Shown: positions 18,744-27,664 of the stretch, in pieces
Numbering within the stretch: the stretch's first letter is position 1
Layout: each line of letters opens with the position of its first letter
DNA from: Tateyamaria sp. Alg231-49
GTDB taxonomy: Bacteria; Pseudomonadota; Alphaproteobacteria; Rhodobacterales; Rhodobacteraceae
Direction: 5' to 3'
Assembly: GCF_900143535.1 (NCBI RefSeq)
Contig: NZ_FRFA01000007.1
Coordinates: forward strand, 219,960-283,959
Length of the DNA stretch: 64,000 bases
Notes under the pieces: model-generated
Database searches by the model: none
Told to the model about the DNA's origin: nothing
Seen by the model: the letters and a program-made list of their open reading frames with translations, nothing else
Translations under genes and position numbers: made by a program

Positions 18744-19616
18744 TCATCCCATCGCGCGCAATCGCTTGATCAGGCTCGATGTATCCCACCGACCGCCGCC
18801 CAGCTTTTGCACATCTTTGTAAAACTGATCGACCAGTGCCGTGACTGGTAGGCTGGCCCCGTTTTCGTCCGCTGTGTCCAGGCAAATCCCAAGGTCTTTG
18901 CGCATCCAGTCCACGGCAAAGCCATGATCAAAATGATCATCCAGCATCGTTTCGTAGCGGTTTGCCATTTGCCAAGAGCCTGCGGCGCCCTGACTGATCA
19001 CCTCAACCACGGCACGCCCGTCAAGGCCCGCCTTTTCGGCAAAGTGCAGCGCCTCTGACAGGCCTTGAACAAGGCCTGCGATGGCAATCTGATTGCACAT
19101 TTTGGTGGTTTGACCGGTGCCGCTTTCACCGATACGGCGGCACAGTTTGGCATAGGTGTTCATAACCGGTTCAGCGCGTTCATAAGCGCCGGCGTCCCCA
19201 CCGCACATGATTGACAGGGCGGCATTCTCAGCCCCCGCCTGACCACCCGAAATCGGGGCATCCACATAGCTGATCTGCAAGGCATCTGCCGTAGCATAAA
19301 GCTCTGAAGTTACCGCCGCCGACACAGTGGTGTGATCGACAAAGACAGCGCCAGATTCCATCCCGGCAAACGCACCATCTTCCCCCAGAGTGACCGAGCG
19401 CAGGTCATCGTCATTACCCACGCAGGACATCACAAACTCTGCGCCTGAGGCGGCTTCGCGCGGTGTTGTTGCCATGGCTCCACCATAGGCCTTGACCCAA
19501 GCATCGGCCCTTGCCGCCGTCCGATTGTAAACCGTAACGTCGTGCCCTGCCTTTTGCAGATGCCCTGCCATTGGTCCGCCCATTACGCCCAGACCCAAGA
19601 ATGCTAGCTTTGCCAT
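18744..19616 (-). CDS. NAD(P)-dependent beta-hydroxyacid dehydrogenase (3-hydroxyisobutyrate dehydrogenase family)
   Basis: Protein of 290 residues. The N-terminal Rossmann motif is FLGLGVMGGPMAGHL (from residue 5), followed by VYNRT, which usually means preference for NADP. The middle has the substrate-binding DAPISGGQAGA, and the catalytic Lys lies in GQTTKMCNQ. This matches the 3-hydroxyisobutyrate, tartronate semialdehyde and glyoxylate/succinic semialdehyde reductase superfamily; the exact substrate cannot be fixed from sequence. It is divergent from the penicillin-acylase-like gene. No operon partner is evident. Confidence 0.85.
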   Translation of the reverse strand: MAKLAFLGLGVMGGPMAGHLQKAGHDVTVYNRTAARADAWVKAYGGAMATTPREAASGAEFVMSCVGNDDDLRSVTLGEDGAFAGMESGAVFVDHTTVSAAVTSELYATADALQISYVDAPISGGQAGAENAALSIMCGGDAGAYERAEPVMNTYAKLCRRIGESGTGQTTKMCNQIAIAGLVQGLSEALHFAEKAGLDGRAVVEVISQGAAGSWQMANRYETMLDDHFDHGFAVDWMRKDLGICLDTADENGASLPVTALVDQFYKDVQKLGGGRWDTSSLIKRLRAMG

Positions 19617-19720
19617 GTTTTTCCCTCACGTTTTGCGCCAAGCCCCGCTTGCGCTTTTGTCCCTGTCTACCTAACAGTCATGAGCCAAGGGTCAACGCAC
19701 AGCAAGGGGGACCGGTCGAT

Positions 19721-22186
19721 ATGGCAGTGGTGTTTCAGTGGCTTGTGCGCATGGCCGCGGTTCTGATTGTTCTGAGCGTGATGGCCATTGCGCTGGTGTA
19801 TTACCTCGCCTCGCGGTCTTTGCCCAATTACGACGCCGTGGTGCGGGTCCCGGGGATCAGCGACACGATCGAAATCGTGCGCGACAATGCCAACGTGCCC
19901 CATATTTTTGCGGCCACCGACGCGGATGTATTTCATGGGTTGGGCTTTGCCCATGCACAAGATCGCCTGTGGCAGATGATGATGCTGCGGCGAACCGCAC
20001 AAGGCCGCTTGAGCGAGTTGTTTGGCTCCGCCACTGTCGACGTGGACAGCTTTATCCGCCGTTTGGATATTTACCGGCTGGCTGTGCAGTCGGTTGAGGT
20101 GCAAGACGCGGAGACACTTACCGCCCTTAAAGCCTACGCCGCTGGCGTGAATGCCCGCCTTGATCAGATCAATGCGCAAGCGCTCGGGCGCGGTGCGCCT
20201 GAGATGTTTCTGTTCAATACGGCGCTTGCCCCGTGGCGGCCTGCAGACAGTCTGGCTGTGGCCAAGCTGATGGGGCTGCAACTGTCGGGGCATATGAGCG
20301 AGGAAGTGTTGCGTGCACGCGTGTCGCTGGCCTTGGATGATCCGGCCCGTTTGGCTGATATCCTGCCGGATGTACCCGGACCCGGTGTCGCCAGCTTGCC
20401 GGAATATGCGAGCCTCGTGCCCGGCGCGACGCAGTCGTTTGCAGCTTTGCCAGATGATCCGCATCCGCTCTCGCCGTTCCGTCCGCGCGGGCTGGCCGGG
20501 GCGTCGAATGCTTGGGCTGCTGCTGCATCAAGATCTGCTTCGGGCGGCACGCTGTTAGCCAATGATCCGCATTTGGGTTTTTCGGCCCCTGCGGTGTGGT
20601 ATCTGGCCCGCCTTTCCTTGCAAAGCGGGGCGGTCATTGGTGGGACGATCCCCGGTATGCCTATGGTATTGACGGGGCGGTCAGAAAATTTGGGCTGGGG
20701 GCTGACCACGGCCTATGTGGACGATCAAGACGTTTTGATCGAAGAGCTGAACCCCGAAAATCCAAGCCAGTACCGCACGCCGGATGGGTTCAAGGATTTT
20801 GAGAGTCGGGCCTCTATCTTACAGATCAAGGGAGAGGACCCGGTTACTCTGACGCTGCGGTGGAGTGACAATGGCCCCATCTTGCCGGGCAGCTTCCGGA
20901 ACCTTGAAACCGTCACGCCGCCGGGGCACGTGGCCGCGCTCAGTTGGACGGTGTTGTCGCCTAGCGACACGTCGGTGCAATCGGGTTTGCGGCTCATGAT
21001 GGCCCAGACCGTGGCCGAGGCTATCAGCGCCGCCGAAGGCCACATCGCGCCTGCCCAGAACCTGACGCTGGTTGACCGCTCCAGCATCGCAATGAAGACA
21101 ATTGGTGCGGTGCCGCGCCGTGATACGGCGCATCAAAGTCAAGGGCGGATGCCCTCGCTTGGCTGGCGTTCCGAAAACCGTTGGCAGGGGCGTATGGCCT
21201 ATCAGTCAAACCCGGGTTTCGTCGCACCCGTTGGGGGTATCCTTGGCAACACGAACAACAAAACGATCGATCGCCCGTTTCCCAACCACGTCAGTTTTAC
21301 ATGGGGGGACACGCAGCGTGTCCAACGCTGGCGCCGTCTGATGCAGGCCCGCGAAGTGCACACACGCGACAGTTTTATCGAAGCGCAATTGGACACCGTG
21401 TCGATTACTGCGCGCACCCTGTTGCCCTTCATGGGGTCCGAGCTGTGGTTTACGGGCGAGGCCGCACCGTCAGGCACCCCGGAACGTCAGCGTCAGCGTG
21501 CACTGGCATTGCTGGCCGAGTGGAACGGGGAGATGAACGAACATTGGCCTGAACCGCTGATCTATGCGGCTTGGCTGCGCGCCCTTCAGGACCGGTTGGT
21601 ACGGGACGAGTTGGGACCGCTGACCGATACCCTCACACACCCCGAACCATTGTTTATCGAACGTGTCTTTCGCGACATCGATGGGGCCGCTGTCTGGTGC
21701 GATGTGCGCCAATCCGCCCCGGTCGAAACCTGTGCGGACATGGCCCGGTTTGCGCTGGACGATGCGCTTGTCTGGATCAACGAAACATGGGGCAGTCAGC
21801 TGGAATCCTTGCGTTGGGGGGATGCCCATCAGGCCACTCACGATCATCAGGTACTGGGCGAGGTGCCGGTGCTGCGCAACCTCGTTAACATCCGCCAGTC
21901 GACGTCTGGAGGAGACAACACGCTCCAACGGGGTTTGACAAGCGGGCAGGGGCGCAACCCGTTCCATAATGTGCACGGGGCAGGCTATCGCGGGGTCTAT
22001 GACTTTGCTGATCCGAACAGCTCGGTTTTCGTCATCTCGACGGGCCAATCGGGGCATTTCCTATCGCGTCACTATGACGATCTGGCGCAGCTCTGGCGGC
22101 GTGGAGAGTACATCCCCATGTCGCTTGACGAAGGGCTCGCGCGGGCCGCAGCTGTCGGGGTCACCCGTTTGGAGCCGCTGCGGTAG
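19721..22186 (+). CDS. Penicillin acylase family N-terminal nucleophile hydrolase
   Basis: Protein of 821 residues of the Ntn-hydrolase penicillin amidase family, which cleaves amide bonds of acylated amines (beta-lactams, acyl-homoserine lactones and related compounds). A membrane/signal segment covers about residues 8-30. The alpha-chain region follows, then the autoprocessing site GASNAWAAA, with Ser262 as the predicted catalytic N-terminal serine of the beta chain. LANDPHLGF follows it, as in the family. The ATG at 19721 has an upstream AGGGGG; the open frame starts earlier but that part is not family-like. An acyl-homoserine-lactone acylase role is possible but unproven. The stop shares a base with the next gene's GTG. 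Confidence 0.88.
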   Translation: MAVVFQWLVRMAAVLIVLSVMAIALVYYLASRSLPNYDAVVRVPGISDTIEIVRDNANVPHIFAATDADVFHGLGFAHAQDRLWQMMMLRRTAQGRLSELFGSATVDVDSFIRRLDIYRLAVQSVEVQDAETLTALKAYAAGVNARLDQINAQALGRGAPEMFLFNTALAPWRPADSLAVAKLMGLQLSGHMSEEVLRARVSLALDDPARLADILPDVPGPGVASLPEYASLVPGATQSFAALPDDPHPLSPFRPRGLAGASNAWAAAASRSASGGTLLANDPHLGFSAPAVWYLARLSLQSGAVIGGTIPGMPMVLTGRSENLGWGLTTAYVDDQDVLIEELNPENPSQYRTPDGFKDFESRASILQIKGEDPVTLTLRWSDNGPILPGSFRNLETVTPPGHVAALSWTVLSPSDTSVQSGLRLMMAQTVAEAISAAEGHIAPAQNLTLVDRSSIAMKTIGAVPRRDTAHQSQGRMPSLGWRSENRWQGRMAYQSNPGFVAPVGGILGNTNNKTIDRPFPNHVSFTWGDTQRVQRWRRLMQAREVHTRDSFIEAQLDTVSITARTLLPFMGSELWFTGEAAPSGTPERQRQRALALLAEWNGEMNEHWPEPLIYAAWLRALQDRLVRDELGPLTDTLTHPEPLFIERVFRDIDGAAVWCDVRQSAPVETCADMARFALDDALVWINETWGSQLESLRWGDAHQATHDHQVLGEVPVLRNLVNIRQSTSGGDNTLQRGLTSGQGRNPFHNVHGAGYRGVYDFADPNSSVFVISTGQSGHFLSRHYDDLAQLWRRGEYIPMSLDEGLARAAAVGVTRLEPLR

Positions 22187-22731
22187 TGTCTACCATCCTG
22201 TTCAACAAACCTTTCGGCGTATTGTCCCAATTCACGGATAAAGGCACCCAAGGGTCCGCCCGCCCAACCTTGTCGGCCTATATCGATGTACCAGGCGTCT
22301 ATCCGGCCGGGCGTCTGGATCGGGACAGCGAGGGATTGATGGTGCTGACGTCCGATGGCGCTCTACAGGCACGCATTGCCAATCCCAAGTTCAAGGCTCC
22401 CAAAACATACTGGGCGCAAGTCGAGGGCAATATCACAGAAGATGCGCTGGCGGCACTGGCACAAGGCGTGACTTTGAAAGACGGTCCCACGCGTCCGGCA
22501 ACTGCGAAACGGATCGACGCTCCAACGCAGCTTTGGGACAGGGACCCACCGATCCGGATGCGCAAATCCGTACCCGATTGCTGGATTGAACTCACCCTGC
22601 GGGAAGGGCGCAACAGGCAAGTGCGGCGCATGACAGCGCATGTGGGCTATCCGACACTGAGGTTGATCCGTGTTGCGATCGGCGACTGGTCCTTAGACGA
22701 TTTGCAACCAGGACAGTGGCGCCGGGTTTAA
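22186..22731 (+). CDS. rluE: rRNA pseudouridine synthase, RsuA/RluE type
   Basis: Protein of 181 residues that isomerises uridine in ribosomal RNA. Short length and lack of an S4 domain fit RluE, which modifies 23S rRNA. Motifs: [12 protein letters not shown] at the N terminus, the catalytic region [17 protein letters not shown] with the essential Asp in RLDRDS, and [15 protein letters not shown] near the end. The start is GTG, sharing one base with the stop of the acylase-like gene, so the two are translated from one message. Confidence 0.88.
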   Translation: MSTILFNKPFGVLSQFTDKGTQGSARPTLSAYIDVPGVYPAGRLDRDSEGLMVLTSDGALQARIANPKFKAPKTYWAQVEGNITEDALAALAQGVTLKDGPTRPATAKRIDAPTQLWDRDPPIRMRKSVPDCWIELTLREGRNRQVRRMTAHVGYPTLRLIRVAIGDWSLDDLQPGQWRRV

Positions 22732-22773
22732 GCCTGCGTGGGCATCGTGTCGGTACTCAACCGGTCTTTGATA

Positions 22774-23994
22774 TCAAAGACTGACGCCTTGAACGATTTC
22801 AGCCCGTCGCATCCGCTGCATCAAAACAGAGCCAGCCGCACTCGCCAACAGCACTGTCACGATCAACGCCATGGGCGTGCCATCAAACAAAAGACCCACT
22901 GGAGAGGCGAGAGCTGCTCCCAAAACGGTTGATACGGCCCCGATGACGGACGCCGCCATTCCCGCAATATGGCCCATTGGTTCCATCGCAATGGCGTTTA
23001 GATTGGCGACGGTCAGACCACCCTGAAACATCACCCCCCAAAGCCAAAAGACAAACACAGGGAACAGGAAAGGCAGACCGGCCAGCATCCACAGCACAAA
23101 CACTGCCGAAAGAAGCACTTGTGTTGCAAGCGCCCACGTCACCAGCCGCCGCATCCCAAAACGCCCTACCACGGCGGCATTGAGCAAGCTGGACACACCG
23201 GATGCGATTGCAATCGCGCCAAACCAGAGCGGAAAGCTTTCCTCGCGCCCAAATGTAACATCAAAGATCGGTTGCACCATCGTCAGCACCGAAAACAGGG
23301 TCATCAACATCAGGGTCTGAACATAAATCGACAAACGTACGGTTGGGTTCGCAAACATCTGGCGCACCGCATCCAGCATCAATGGGACGCGCAAGGGGCG
23401 CCGGGCCTCGGCCGGTAGGGTTTCGCCGATGCGTGTTGAGAACCAAACAAACAAAACGATGCTGAACACTAGGAAAGCTGCAAAAATCGAACGCCACCCG
23501 AACGCATCGGAAATCACGGCCCCGATCAACGGCGCCACTCCGGGCACCAGCAAAAACACAACCATGGTCAGGGACATGATGCTGGCCATGGCGCGCCCGG
23601 AATAAAGGTCTCGGATGATGGCCGCCGACACAACGCGCGGCCCCGCAGCCCCAAGGCCCTGCAAAACGCGCGCTGCCAACATCAGTTCCAGCGTAGGAGC
23701 CATCCAGCTGAGAACAGCGCCAAGCGCGTAGACGGCAAGGCCTGCGTAGACCACAGGCTTGCGCCCATAGGCATCCGACAACGGCCCGGTAAAGAATGTG
23801 CCAGCGCCCATGCCGATCACGAAAAACGTCATAACCAGAGCGGCTTGCGCCACACCCAGCGGCGCGATGTCGGCGGAAATCGCGGGCAGGGCTGGCATCA
23901 TCGCGTCGATCGAAAATGCGATTGTTGCGAACATCATCGCCATCAGGGCGATAAATTCGACCTTGCTGAGGTTTTGCCCCTTTGGGGTTGCCAC
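22774..23994 (-). CDS. MFS multidrug exporter, Bcr/CflA family
   Basis: Protein of 406 residues with twelve hydrophobic segments. The family's signature loop DAYGRKPVVYAGL lies between helices 2 and 3, and LQGLGAAGPRVVSAAIIRDL in helix 4 is the drug/H+ antiporter motif of Bcr/CflA exporters. It likely expels drugs or metabolites in exchange for protons across the inner membrane; substrate unknown. It is on the opposite strand to the pseudouridine synthase and downstream, with a 122-base gap, of the DsbA-like gene. Confidence 0.87.
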   Translation of the reverse strand: MATPKGQNLSKVEFIALMAMMFATIAFSIDAMMPALPAISADIAPLGVAQAALVMTFFVIGMGAGTFFTGPLSDAYGRKPVVYAGLAVYALGAVLSWMAPTLELMLAARVLQGLGAAGPRVVSAAIIRDLYSGRAMASIMSLTMVVFLLVPGVAPLIGAVISDAFGWRSIFAAFLVFSIVLFVWFSTRIGETLPAEARRPLRVPLMLDAVRQMFANPTVRLSIYVQTLMLMTLFSVLTMVQPIFDVTFGREESFPLWFGAIAIASGVSSLLNAAVVGRFGMRRLVTWALATQVLLSAVFVLWMLAGLPFLFPVFVFWLWGVMFQGGLTVANLNAIAMEPMGHIAGMAASVIGAVSTVLGAALASPVGLLFDGTPMALIVTVLLASAAGSVLMQRMRRAEIVQGVSL

Positions 23995-24116
23995 GGCTCA
24001 TCCGCTCCATAGTTACAGACGCTAAGTCGCGTCACTTTGGTCGATGGAAGCGCGAGGTGCAACGACTTATGGTTGAGAAGTGGACAATTTTTTAACTTAT
24101 GCGTGTTTACGTGAGG

Positions 24117-24773
24117 TCAATCCGCGCCAGCGCGCAGTTCATCGATGACCTGCGCCCAAAGCTCAGGGGGCTGGGCCCCGGGCACCGCGTGTTTGCCTGC
24201 CACGATGAACGTCGGTACCGAATTGATCCCCATACTCCGGCTATGGGTGTCGCGAGCGGAAATATCTGCCCGATCTGCATCTGACGCCAGCAGACGCGTT
24301 ACGACAGCGGCGTCCATCTCTATGCTGTCTGCAATGTCAGCCAACACTTCATGATCGCCAATATCGCGTGCATCCACAAAATAGGCTTTGAACAGGGCGG
24401 ATACGGCGGCGGTTTGTTTGCCCTCGATCCCGGCCCAGTGAATGAGGCGGTGTGCGTCCAGCGTGTTCGGGGTGCGCTGCATGCCTTCAAAGTCGATCTT
24501 GAGCCCGGCTTTGGCTGCGTTTTCCACGACGGGTGCATAGGCGCGCACAGCCCCTTCTTTGCCGCCAAACTTGCCCTCAAGATATGCGCGCCGATCCATT
24601 CCGCCTTCGGGCATGTCAGGGTTCAACTGGAATGGGTGCCATTCAATGACGAAGGGATGATCCGGATGTGCCGCCAGTGCACGGTCCAGATGCGCCTTGC
24701 CGATGTAACACCACGGGCAGATCGGATCTGACATGATGTCGAGTTTGATGGGGCCGTCAGTGGGTTCGGTCAT
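24117..24773 (-). CDS. DsbA-family oxidoreductase/isomerase (FrnE or HCCA isomerase type)
   Basis: Protein of 218 residues with a thioredoxin-like DsbA fold: LDIMSDPICPWCYIGKAHLDRAL near the start supplies the C-x-x-C motif (CPWC), and SMGINSVPTFIVAGKHAVPGAQ gives the cis-proline loop and C-terminal part. There is no signal peptide, so it is cytoplasmic, as in FrnE and 2-hydroxychromene-2-carboxylate isomerases. The ATG at 24773 lies 1 base after the stop of the adenylate-forming ligase, so they form an operon. It could assist a thiol or glutathione step on the ligase product, but this is inference. Confidence 0.82.
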   Translation of the reverse strand: MTEPTDGPIKLDIMSDPICPWCYIGKAHLDRALAAHPDHPFVIEWHPFQLNPDMPEGGMDRRAYLEGKFGGKEGAVRAYAPVVENAAKAGLKIDFEGMQRTPNTLDAHRLIHWAGIEGKQTAAVSALFKAYFVDARDIGDHEVLADIADSIEMDAAVVTRLLASDADRADISARDTHSRSMGINSVPTFIVAGKHAVPGAQPPELWAQVIDELRAGAD

Positions 24774-24774
24774 G

Positions 24775-26298
24775 TCAGTGAGCTTTCGTATTCTTGGGCC
24801 AGTACAGGTGCAGGCGGCGGCGCAGGATTTTGCCATTGGCGCTCATCGGCATCTGTTTGACCCGGATATAGGCACGGGGCTGTTTGTACGTTGCTAAGTT
24901 GGGCTCCACATATGTGCGCAAGGCGTCTTCGTCCAGTGGGGCCGCGCTTGAATAAAAAGCGACGATCACATGTACACCTGGTTTGACCTCAACCTCTGCC
25001 GCCCCTGCGGACGTCACGCCCGGTGCTGCGGAGACCACCGCCTCTACCTCAATTGGAGAGACGCGATACCCACCCGCGTTCATCATGTCGTCATCGCGCC
25101 CAAGGTAGTGGATCTGCCCATCCGCGCTCATGCGGCCCAGATCCCCGGTGAGGAACCAGTCATCCTTAAATTTTGCCTGTGTCTCAGCAGGGTGCCCAAG
25201 ATAGCCGATCATAAGGCCCGGATCGCTTTGGTGCACTGAAATGACACCGACATCACCTATCGGCACTGGCCCTTGCGCTCCAATGATGGCCACCCGGCGA
25301 CCGGGTTGGGGGCGCCCAAGCGCTTGTGTCTCGCAAGGCGCTTCGGGGTTTGACGAGATGAAGGTGGAGCACTCAGACAACCCGTATGCTTCATAGATTT
25401 GGGTGCCGGTTGCAGTCTGCCACGCCTCTTGGGTCGCCGCGGGCAGCTTTTCACCGGCGCTGAGGGCATGGCGCAGGTCGGGCAGGGCGTGCAAGGGGCC
25501 GCGGGCCAACATCTGCCGGTAGACGCCTGGAGCGGCGGCAAACAGGGTGCCGTTGTGCCGGGCCAACAAAACGCAGAGCGTCTCTGGCGGCGTGCCAGAG
25601 CCTGGGACAAGTGCTGTGGCCCCGACGCTCCATGGATCCATCAGGCCTGTGCCCAACGTGTAGGTCCAGTTGAATGCCCCGGCATGCATCAGCACATCGT
25701 CCGGTCGCAGACCGTACCAGCCTTGGTGCATCATCCGACGGGCCCAGATCGCGCGATGGGCATGCGCGACGGCACGAGGCGCACCAGACGTTCCGGACGT
25801 ATAAACGATATATCCCAACCGATCGGGATCGCCCATGTCCCATGGCGCCGGAGGAAGCGCACGCATTTCGCGCAGCGCCGCGAGACCGATTTCAGGAGCG
25901 CCGGGGACAGAGGTAACATCAGGATCGCGCAGAATGATACGAGGCTGCATCTGCGCGACAATCAGTGCGACTTCGTTCACGCTGAGCGCGGCGGACGTTG
26001 GAATTGGGACAAGCCCGACAGCCAACGCGCCGAGATAGGCAATGGGGAAGTCGATGGTATTGCCCAGCCGCAGCAGGATTTTGTCCCCGGGCTTGCACCC
26101 GGCTTGAAGAAACCCAGTCCCCGTGCAACGCACTGCCGCCACCAGCTTTGCATATGTAAAGCTCTCAACGCTTTTCTCGGACACCACCGCCACAGCAACC
26201 TTGTCTGGCAAGGCGTCCGCGCGTGAAAGAACGTATGCCGCCATGTTGAACGGGCTTGGGCAGGCAGGAAATGGTTTGGGGTTTGTGACGCTCAGCAT
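24775..26298 (-). CDS. Class I adenylate-forming acyl-CoA ligase (benzoate-CoA-ligase-like)
   Basis: Protein of 507 residues that should activate a carboxylic acid with ATP and CoA. Motifs: YIVYTSGTSGAPRAVAHAHR (A3, ATP loop), EAYGLSECS (A5), GDLGRMSADGQIHYLGRDDD (A7-A8) and PMSANGKILRRRL with the catalytic Lys near the end (A10). The ATG at 26298 (MLSVTNPKPFP) is chosen because the upstream codons are not family-like and run into the regulator's promoter. The gene is transcribed divergently from an XRE-cupin regulator and followed by a DsbA-type gene. The pattern of aromatic-acid CoA ligases fits best; the substrate is unknown. Confidence 0.85.
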   Translation of the reverse strand: MLSVTNPKPFPACPSPFNMAAYVLSRADALPDKVAVAVVSEKSVESFTYAKLVAAVRCTGTGFLQAGCKPGDKILLRLGNTIDFPIAYLGALAVGLVPIPTSAALSVNEVALIVAQMQPRIILRDPDVTSVPGAPEIGLAALREMRALPPAPWDMGDPDRLGYIVYTSGTSGAPRAVAHAHRAIWARRMMHQGWYGLRPDDVLMHAGAFNWTYTLGTGLMDPWSVGATALVPGSGTPPETLCVLLARHNGTLFAAAPGVYRQMLARGPLHALPDLRHALSAGEKLPAATQEAWQTATGTQIYEAYGLSECSTFISSNPEAPCETQALGRPQPGRRVAIIGAQGPVPIGDVGVISVHQSDPGLMIGYLGHPAETQAKFKDDWFLTGDLGRMSADGQIHYLGRDDDMMNAGGYRVSPIEVEAVVSAAPGVTSAGAAEVEVKPGVHVIVAFYSSAAPLDEDALRTYVEPNLATYKQPRAYIRVKQMPMSANGKILRRRLHLYWPKNTKAH

Positions 26299-26364
26299 GA
26301 GTCTAGCGCTACGGTCTGGCGACCAGTGTTGCAAGCGTGACTGCGGCACCATATAGAATGTGGC

Positions 26365-26988
26365 ATGACCGGAAAAGATCCCAAATCTCTGATTGAAATC
26401 GCGCGCTCGACTGGCAGCGAAGAGATGCCTGAGCCGTTGGATCTGGGCGCACGGGTGCGGGAGTTGCGCAAAGCGCGAGACTGGACGCTCGAGCAGGCCG
26501 CAGGGCAGGCGGGATTGGCGCGGTCGACTTTGTCCAAGATCGAAAACGGACAAATGTCACCCACCTATGAGGCCCTAAAAAAGCTGGCCGTGGGGCTGGA
26601 AATTTCGGTTCCTCAACTGTTTACGCCGCCTGAAAAGGGGCAGATCAACGGACGCATGGTGATGACCCGCTCGGGCGAGGGCAACGCACAGGCAACAGTG
26701 ACGTATGAGCATGAATTGCTTGCCGAAGCCCTTACGAAGAAAACTATGTTGCCCTACCGCGCGCGTGTGCGGGCGCGCACCATGGATGAATTTGACGGCT
26801 GGGTACGACACGACGGCGAAGAGTTTCTATACGTGCTGACGGGTGTGATCCGACTGTATACCGAATTCTACGAACCCGTAGAAATGCGGCGCGGAGACAG
26901 CGCGTATTACGACGCAACGATGGGCCACAACGTGGTGTCCACCAGCGACGATGACGCGCTGATCCTTTGGGTGACATCGCTAGCCTGA
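26365..26988 (+). CDS. XRE-family regulator with C-terminal cupin domain
   Basis: Transcription regulator of 207 residues. The N-terminal helix-turn-helix (about residues 28-85) contains LGARVRELRKARDWTLEQAA and LARSTLSKIENGQMSPTYEAL. The C-terminal cupin (about 130-200) contains EEFLYVLTGVIRLYTEFYEPVEMRRGDSAYYDATMGH, a small-molecule sensing barrel. XRE-cupin proteins usually repress or activate a neighbouring catabolic gene in response to its substrate. Here it lies 66 bases from, and divergent to, the adenylate-forming ligase operon, which is the likely target. Confidence 0.88.
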   Translation: MTGKDPKSLIEIARSTGSEEMPEPLDLGARVRELRKARDWTLEQAAGQAGLARSTLSKIENGQMSPTYEALKKLAVGLEISVPQLFTPPEKGQINGRMVMTRSGEGNAQATVTYEHELLAEALTKKTMLPYRARVRARTMDEFDGWVRHDGEEFLYVLTGVIRLYTEFYEPVEMRRGDSAYYDATMGHNVVSTSDDDALILWVTSLA

Positions 26989-26991
26989 TGA

Positions 26992-27213
26992 TCAGGCGGT
27001 ATGCCGTTCTGTGGATGTTTGCCGCGTCAGATACGCATCGAATGCATCTTGCGCCTCTTTAAGTGACATATCGTGCGTGGCGGCCAGATAACTCTCAAAA
27101 CGTTCTTGGTCCGCTTTTAGAAACGGCATGGCGCTTGGTTCAAGGTTTGGGAACTCATTGCACAAGGCAGTAAAGCTCGCCGCCCAATTTTGGGTCAGGT
27201 CGTTCCAGTTCAT
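26992..27213 (-). CDS. Small hypothetical protein
   Basis: Protein of 73 residues (MNWNDLTQNWAASF start at 27213). It is mostly alpha-helical and acidic, with no signal peptide, no cysteine pair and no motif I recognise. It is convergent with the XRE-cupin gene, 3 bases apart. The longer open frame starting at 27294 adds a segment that is unlike protein and lacks a better start. I rate it as a likely real small gene because its codon use resembles the neighbours, but with little support. Confidence 0.5.
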   Translation of the reverse strand: MNWNDLTQNWAASFTALCNEFPNLEPSAMPFLKADQERFESYLAATHDMSLKEAQDAFDAYLTRQTSTERHTA

Positions 27214-27359
27214 GCGTACCCCCGTACGGTCTAGGTCTGGCCGTGTCAAAGGCCATAGTAGCGACGTTGCAGATTGTTTACGCACGTCAGACATCCAACC
27301 CGGGCAGACTCTATTGCAATTGGCAGAGCGATCAAGGTTTATCGCGCGAAAAATTTTAG

Positions 27360-27664
27360 ATACAACCTATGATAGAATATGCCTGTGGCCAGTTGGGCAA
27401 CGACAAAGCCAGTCACCAGCGGCCCCGCAATATCGCCGTGCAAGTGAAGACGGGGTCACAGCAGGATTGAGGTGTGCACCTGAAATAGAGCCAACAACGG
27501 TGATGATGTCGTAGAGCATACATCGGGTGGCAATCGCTTTGCCCAGCAAAGCGATTGCGTCACTTTCCTATGCAAGGGGCGCACCCAAAGTGCCGTAGCC
27601 GATGACGCTGAATGGCAGCGTCATTGTGCCGACCCCTTGGGCGATCAGTTGCAGGCGTATGGGA
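27360..27664 (-). pseudogene. Decayed aquaporin (MIP family) gene fragment
   Basis: Read on the minus strand from about 27661, the frame gives RLQLIAQGVGT, then after a stop codon (TAG, 27568-27570) DAIALLGKAIAT and GSISGAHLNPAVT. The last holds the first NPA water-channel box of MIP channels. After about 27440 the family pattern continues in another frame as GDIAGPLVTGFVVAQLATGIF, the next membrane helix. So there is at least one stop, one frameshift and the loss of about two thirds of the gene; the start codon is ATA. Aquaglyceroporins of the AqpS/GlpF kind are about 230 residues. It abuts the stop of the binding-protein gene at 27665. Clear remnant, no function expected. Confidence 0.8.
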
